From: Candidatus Microgenomates bacterium | Lineage (GTDB): Bacteria; Patescibacteriota; Microgenomatia; UBA12405; UBA6130 | NCBI GenBank assembly: GCA_015485895.1 | Contig: WFSR01000058.1 | Span: 1 to 7,978, forward strand | Direction of reading: 5' to 3' | Length of the DNA stretch: 7,978 nucleotides | Part shown: piece after piece, positions 7,251 to 7,978 of the stretch | How the letters are laid out: each line of letters starts with the position of its first letter | Numbering within the stretch: the first letter of the stretch is position 1 | Notes under the pieces: model-generated | Databases searched by the model: none | Told to the model about the DNA's origin: nothing | The model's input: only the letters and a program-made list of their open reading frames with translations | Program-made: the position numbers and the translations under genes

Positions 7251-7512
7251 GTTTAAGAATAATGCCCCGTCTCACTAGGTCACCAATAGCTTTTTTGGTC
7301 AAGGCGGTATCAGAAGCAAAAGTAGCTACTAAGCGTTCCAAATCTCCTGGAGAAACTTTTTTAAGCGAGGCCATCGCCTTTAAGATATGATAAAGGGGCG
7401 GCGAAATTTCCAAAATGCGGTCTTCTTTTTGGTCATAAACTATCGTCCGGTAGCCATTTTGAGCATCAGAATCCGAGAAAATCACCGCTTCCCGATTTAA
7501 GGTGTAGTACAT
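7240..7512 (-). CDS. PqqD-like RiPP recognition element (leader-binding protein)
   Basis: A 90-residue protein with the PqqD/RRE layout: N-terminal strands with IVYDQKEDRILEISPP (24-39, the usual 'V.D...G....L.P' hairpin), then helices YHILKAMASL, SPGDLERLVATF and LTKKAIGDLVRRGIIL in a winged-helix arrangement. Such stand-alone RREs (B1 proteins in lasso pathways) bind the leader of a precursor peptide and bring it to the modifying enzymes. The start ATG is one base after the stop of the 57-codon ORF, with GGGGA (7524-7520) as a possible Shine-Dalgarno. The end overlaps the asparagine-synthetase-like start by 11 bases, which points to coupled translation of the three genes. The family call is by pattern. 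Context makes it much stronger. Confidence 0.72.
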   Translation of the reverse strand: MYYTLNREAVIFSDSDAQNGYRTIVYDQKEDRILEISPPLYHILKAMASLKKVSPGDLERLVATFASDTALTKKAIGDLVRRGIILKHGH

Positions 7513-7513
7513 T

Positions 7514-7687
7514 TTATCTTCCCCAAAGGTGAATGCCTGGTTCCCGGCCCCCTCTTTTGGCGGTCACCGCTTCCATAGACGAGCACAACTCTTTTAACCC
7601 AATCGTTTCGAATTCGTTCCGTGATACCACTAAACTTTCTTGGTTAAAACCGGACCTGAACATTAGTCTTTCGCTACTCAACGGCAT
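7514..7687 (-). CDS. Putative RiPP precursor peptide (57 aa)
   Basis: ATG (7687-7685) to TAA (7516-7514), 57 codons. It begins MPLSSERLMF and ends AKRGGREPGIHLWGR. The Shine-Dalgarno AAGGGGGTGA (7703-7694) matches the anti-16S consensus AAGGAGGTGA at nine of ten bases, the best in the window, and a promoter lies 47 bases further up. The stop is one base from the PqqD-like start. The first 40 or so residues are acidic/hydrophobic (ETIGLKELCSSMEAV) like a leader; the tail is short, basic, Gly-rich and aromatic like a core. Glu49 is the only acidic residue in the tail. If the core began at Ala43, a Glu49 lactam would make a 7-residue ring; with Thr42 at the usual lasso -2 position the ring would be 6, which is atypical. 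I do not recognise a known precursor family. An internal ATG (codon 9) is a less likely start. Confidence 0.6.
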   Translation of the reverse strand: MPLSSERLMFRSGFNQESLVVSRNEFETIGLKELCSSMEAVTAKRGGREPGIHLWGR

Positions 7688-7693
7688 CTTTCC

Positions 7694-7703
7694 TCACCCC
7701 CTT
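7694..7703 (-). promoter_or_regulatory. Strong Shine-Dalgarno of the precursor ORF
   Basis: AAGGGGGTGA read on the minus strand differs from AAGGAGGTGA at one base and ends six bases before the ATG at 7687. It decides the start of the 57-codon ORF and contrasts with the lack of such sites before most other genes here. Confidence 0.7.
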
Positions 7704-7733
7704 GTCATCGCCAACACCCCACATCTTTAATCA

Positions 7734-7763
7734 GGAATAGCATGTTTCTTCTCCGGTTGTCAA
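7734..7763 (-). promoter_or_regulatory. Promoter of the RiPP-like unit
   Basis: On the minus strand, a perfect -35 TTGACA (7763-7758) is followed after 18 bases by TATTCC (7739-7734) preceded by TG one base before (7742-7741), an extended -10 with a weak hexamer. Transcription would start near 7727, giving a leader of about 40 bases that includes the Shine-Dalgarno. All three minus-strand genes would be on this transcript. Confidence 0.5.
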
Positions 7764-7773
7764 GGAGGAGCGG

Positions 7774-7787
7774 AGCTAGGAGCTAGG
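7774..7787. repeat. Inverted copy of the CCTAGCT heptad, two units
   Basis: AGCTAGG occurs twice in tandem (7774-7780, 7781-7787), the exact reverse complement of the CCTAGCT units at 51-64. It sits between the divergent promoters of the RiPP-like unit and the Nudix-like gene. Confidence 0.75.
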
Positions 7788-7811
7788 CTTTAGTTGTAAA
7801 CGGTAAAGTGG

Positions 7812-7820
7812 TGCTAGAAT
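7812..7820 (+). promoter_or_regulatory. Extended -10 promoter of the Nudix-like gene
   Basis: TGcTAGAAT (TG at 7812-7813, TAGAAT at 7815-7820) is an extended -10 with five of six hexamer matches. A weak -35 TTGTAA (7794-7799) is 15 bases up. The predicted transcription start (about 7827) is two bases from ATG7829, so the mRNA would be leaderless or nearly so. Confidence 0.5.
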
Positions 7821-7828
7821 ACTAAAAG

Positions 7829-7978
7829 ATGACTCTGACAAAAATAAAGTGGTCAATTTGGGGCAAAATTACCTCTTTGGCTTCAAAAGGAGTATGGTTG
7901 GGAGTATGGTTGTTCAAAGGCCATTTTCTGGTTGGGGTAATGGCCATTATCTTTAATGAGAAAAACCAGGTTCTTTTA
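7829..7978 (+). CDS. Nudix hydrolase-like protein, N-terminal part
   Basis: The first 50 codons of a gene that runs off the right end. After a basic/aromatic N-terminus (MTLTKIKWSIWGKIT) come hydrophobic residues and HFLVGVMAIIFNEKNQVLL (32-50), which matches the first two strands of Nudix hydrolases (VGVxAVIxNExGxVLL). The Nudix box (GX5EX7REUXEEXGU) would lie beyond the window, so catalysis and substrate cannot be judged. No Shine-Dalgarno precedes the ATG. The gene is divergent from the RiPP-like unit across a 141-base region. Confidence 0.6.
   Translation, partial: MTLTKIKWSIWGKITSLASKGVWLGVWLFKGHFLVGVMAIIFNEKNQVLL

Noticed and set aside
6360..7256. 298-codon open frame on the + strand
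   Set aside because: It lies wholly antisense to the asparagine-synthetase-like gene, which has clear family motifs. The translation is low in recognisable structure and has no promoter or Shine-Dalgarno.
7533..7730. 65-codon + strand ORF antisense to the precursor ORF
   Set aside because: It has an AAAGG close to its ATG, so it is not impossible, but no promoter is seen, no family is recognised, and the minus-strand frame has the stronger Shine-Dalgarno, a promoter and tight coupling to the RRE gene.

Overview
The window looks like an accessory stretch of a Candidate Phyla Radiation (Patescibacteria) genome, probably of the Microgenomates/Parcubacteria type. The reasons are indirect: a secreted beta-rich protein of a style common in those genomes, short AT-rich intergenic tracts made of degenerate 7-bp repeats, start codons mostly without Shine-Dalgarno sequences, and moderate GC. 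TGA is used as a stop (end of the gene at 2577-4556), so the code-25 lineages (Gracilibacteria/Absconditabacteria) are unlikely. There is no rRNA or other phylogenetic marker, so placement is an inference.

Left part (1-2483, + strand): a heptad-repeat tract and a strong promoter precede a two-gene unit. The first gene is a secreted, WxL-like surface protein (163-1554). The second is a membrane-anchored, DUF916/WxLIP-like partner (1554-2483) that overlaps it by one base. Together they resemble a cell-surface pair.

Centre (2520-5341, + strand): an extended -10 promoter drives a 659-residue fusion of a degenerate methionyl-tRNA-synthetase-like domain, with both signature motifs lost, to a minimal nucleotidyltransferase. 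An alpha/beta hydrolase follows 17 bp later. The fusion gene is visibly richer in AUA codons than the gene before it.

Intergenic 5342-5624: a weak hairpin, a dense array of heptad repeats, and another hairpin behind the converging minus-strand genes. No gene is seen there.

Right part (7687 down to 5625, - strand): a compact unit that looks like a RiPP (ribosomally made, post-translationally modified peptide) locus. It has a 57-codon precursor-like ORF with a near-perfect Shine-Dalgarno sequence and a TTGACA promoter. One base later comes a PqqD-like leader-recognition protein (RRE). Overlapping that by 11 bp is an asparagine-synthetase-like enzyme that lacks the glutaminase cysteine, as lasso-peptide macrolactam synthetases do. 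No leader peptidase (B2) or exporter is in the window.

Right edge (7829-7978, + strand): the first 50 codons of a probable Nudix hydrolase, divergent from the RiPP-like unit, with a promoter that places its transcript start almost at the ATG.
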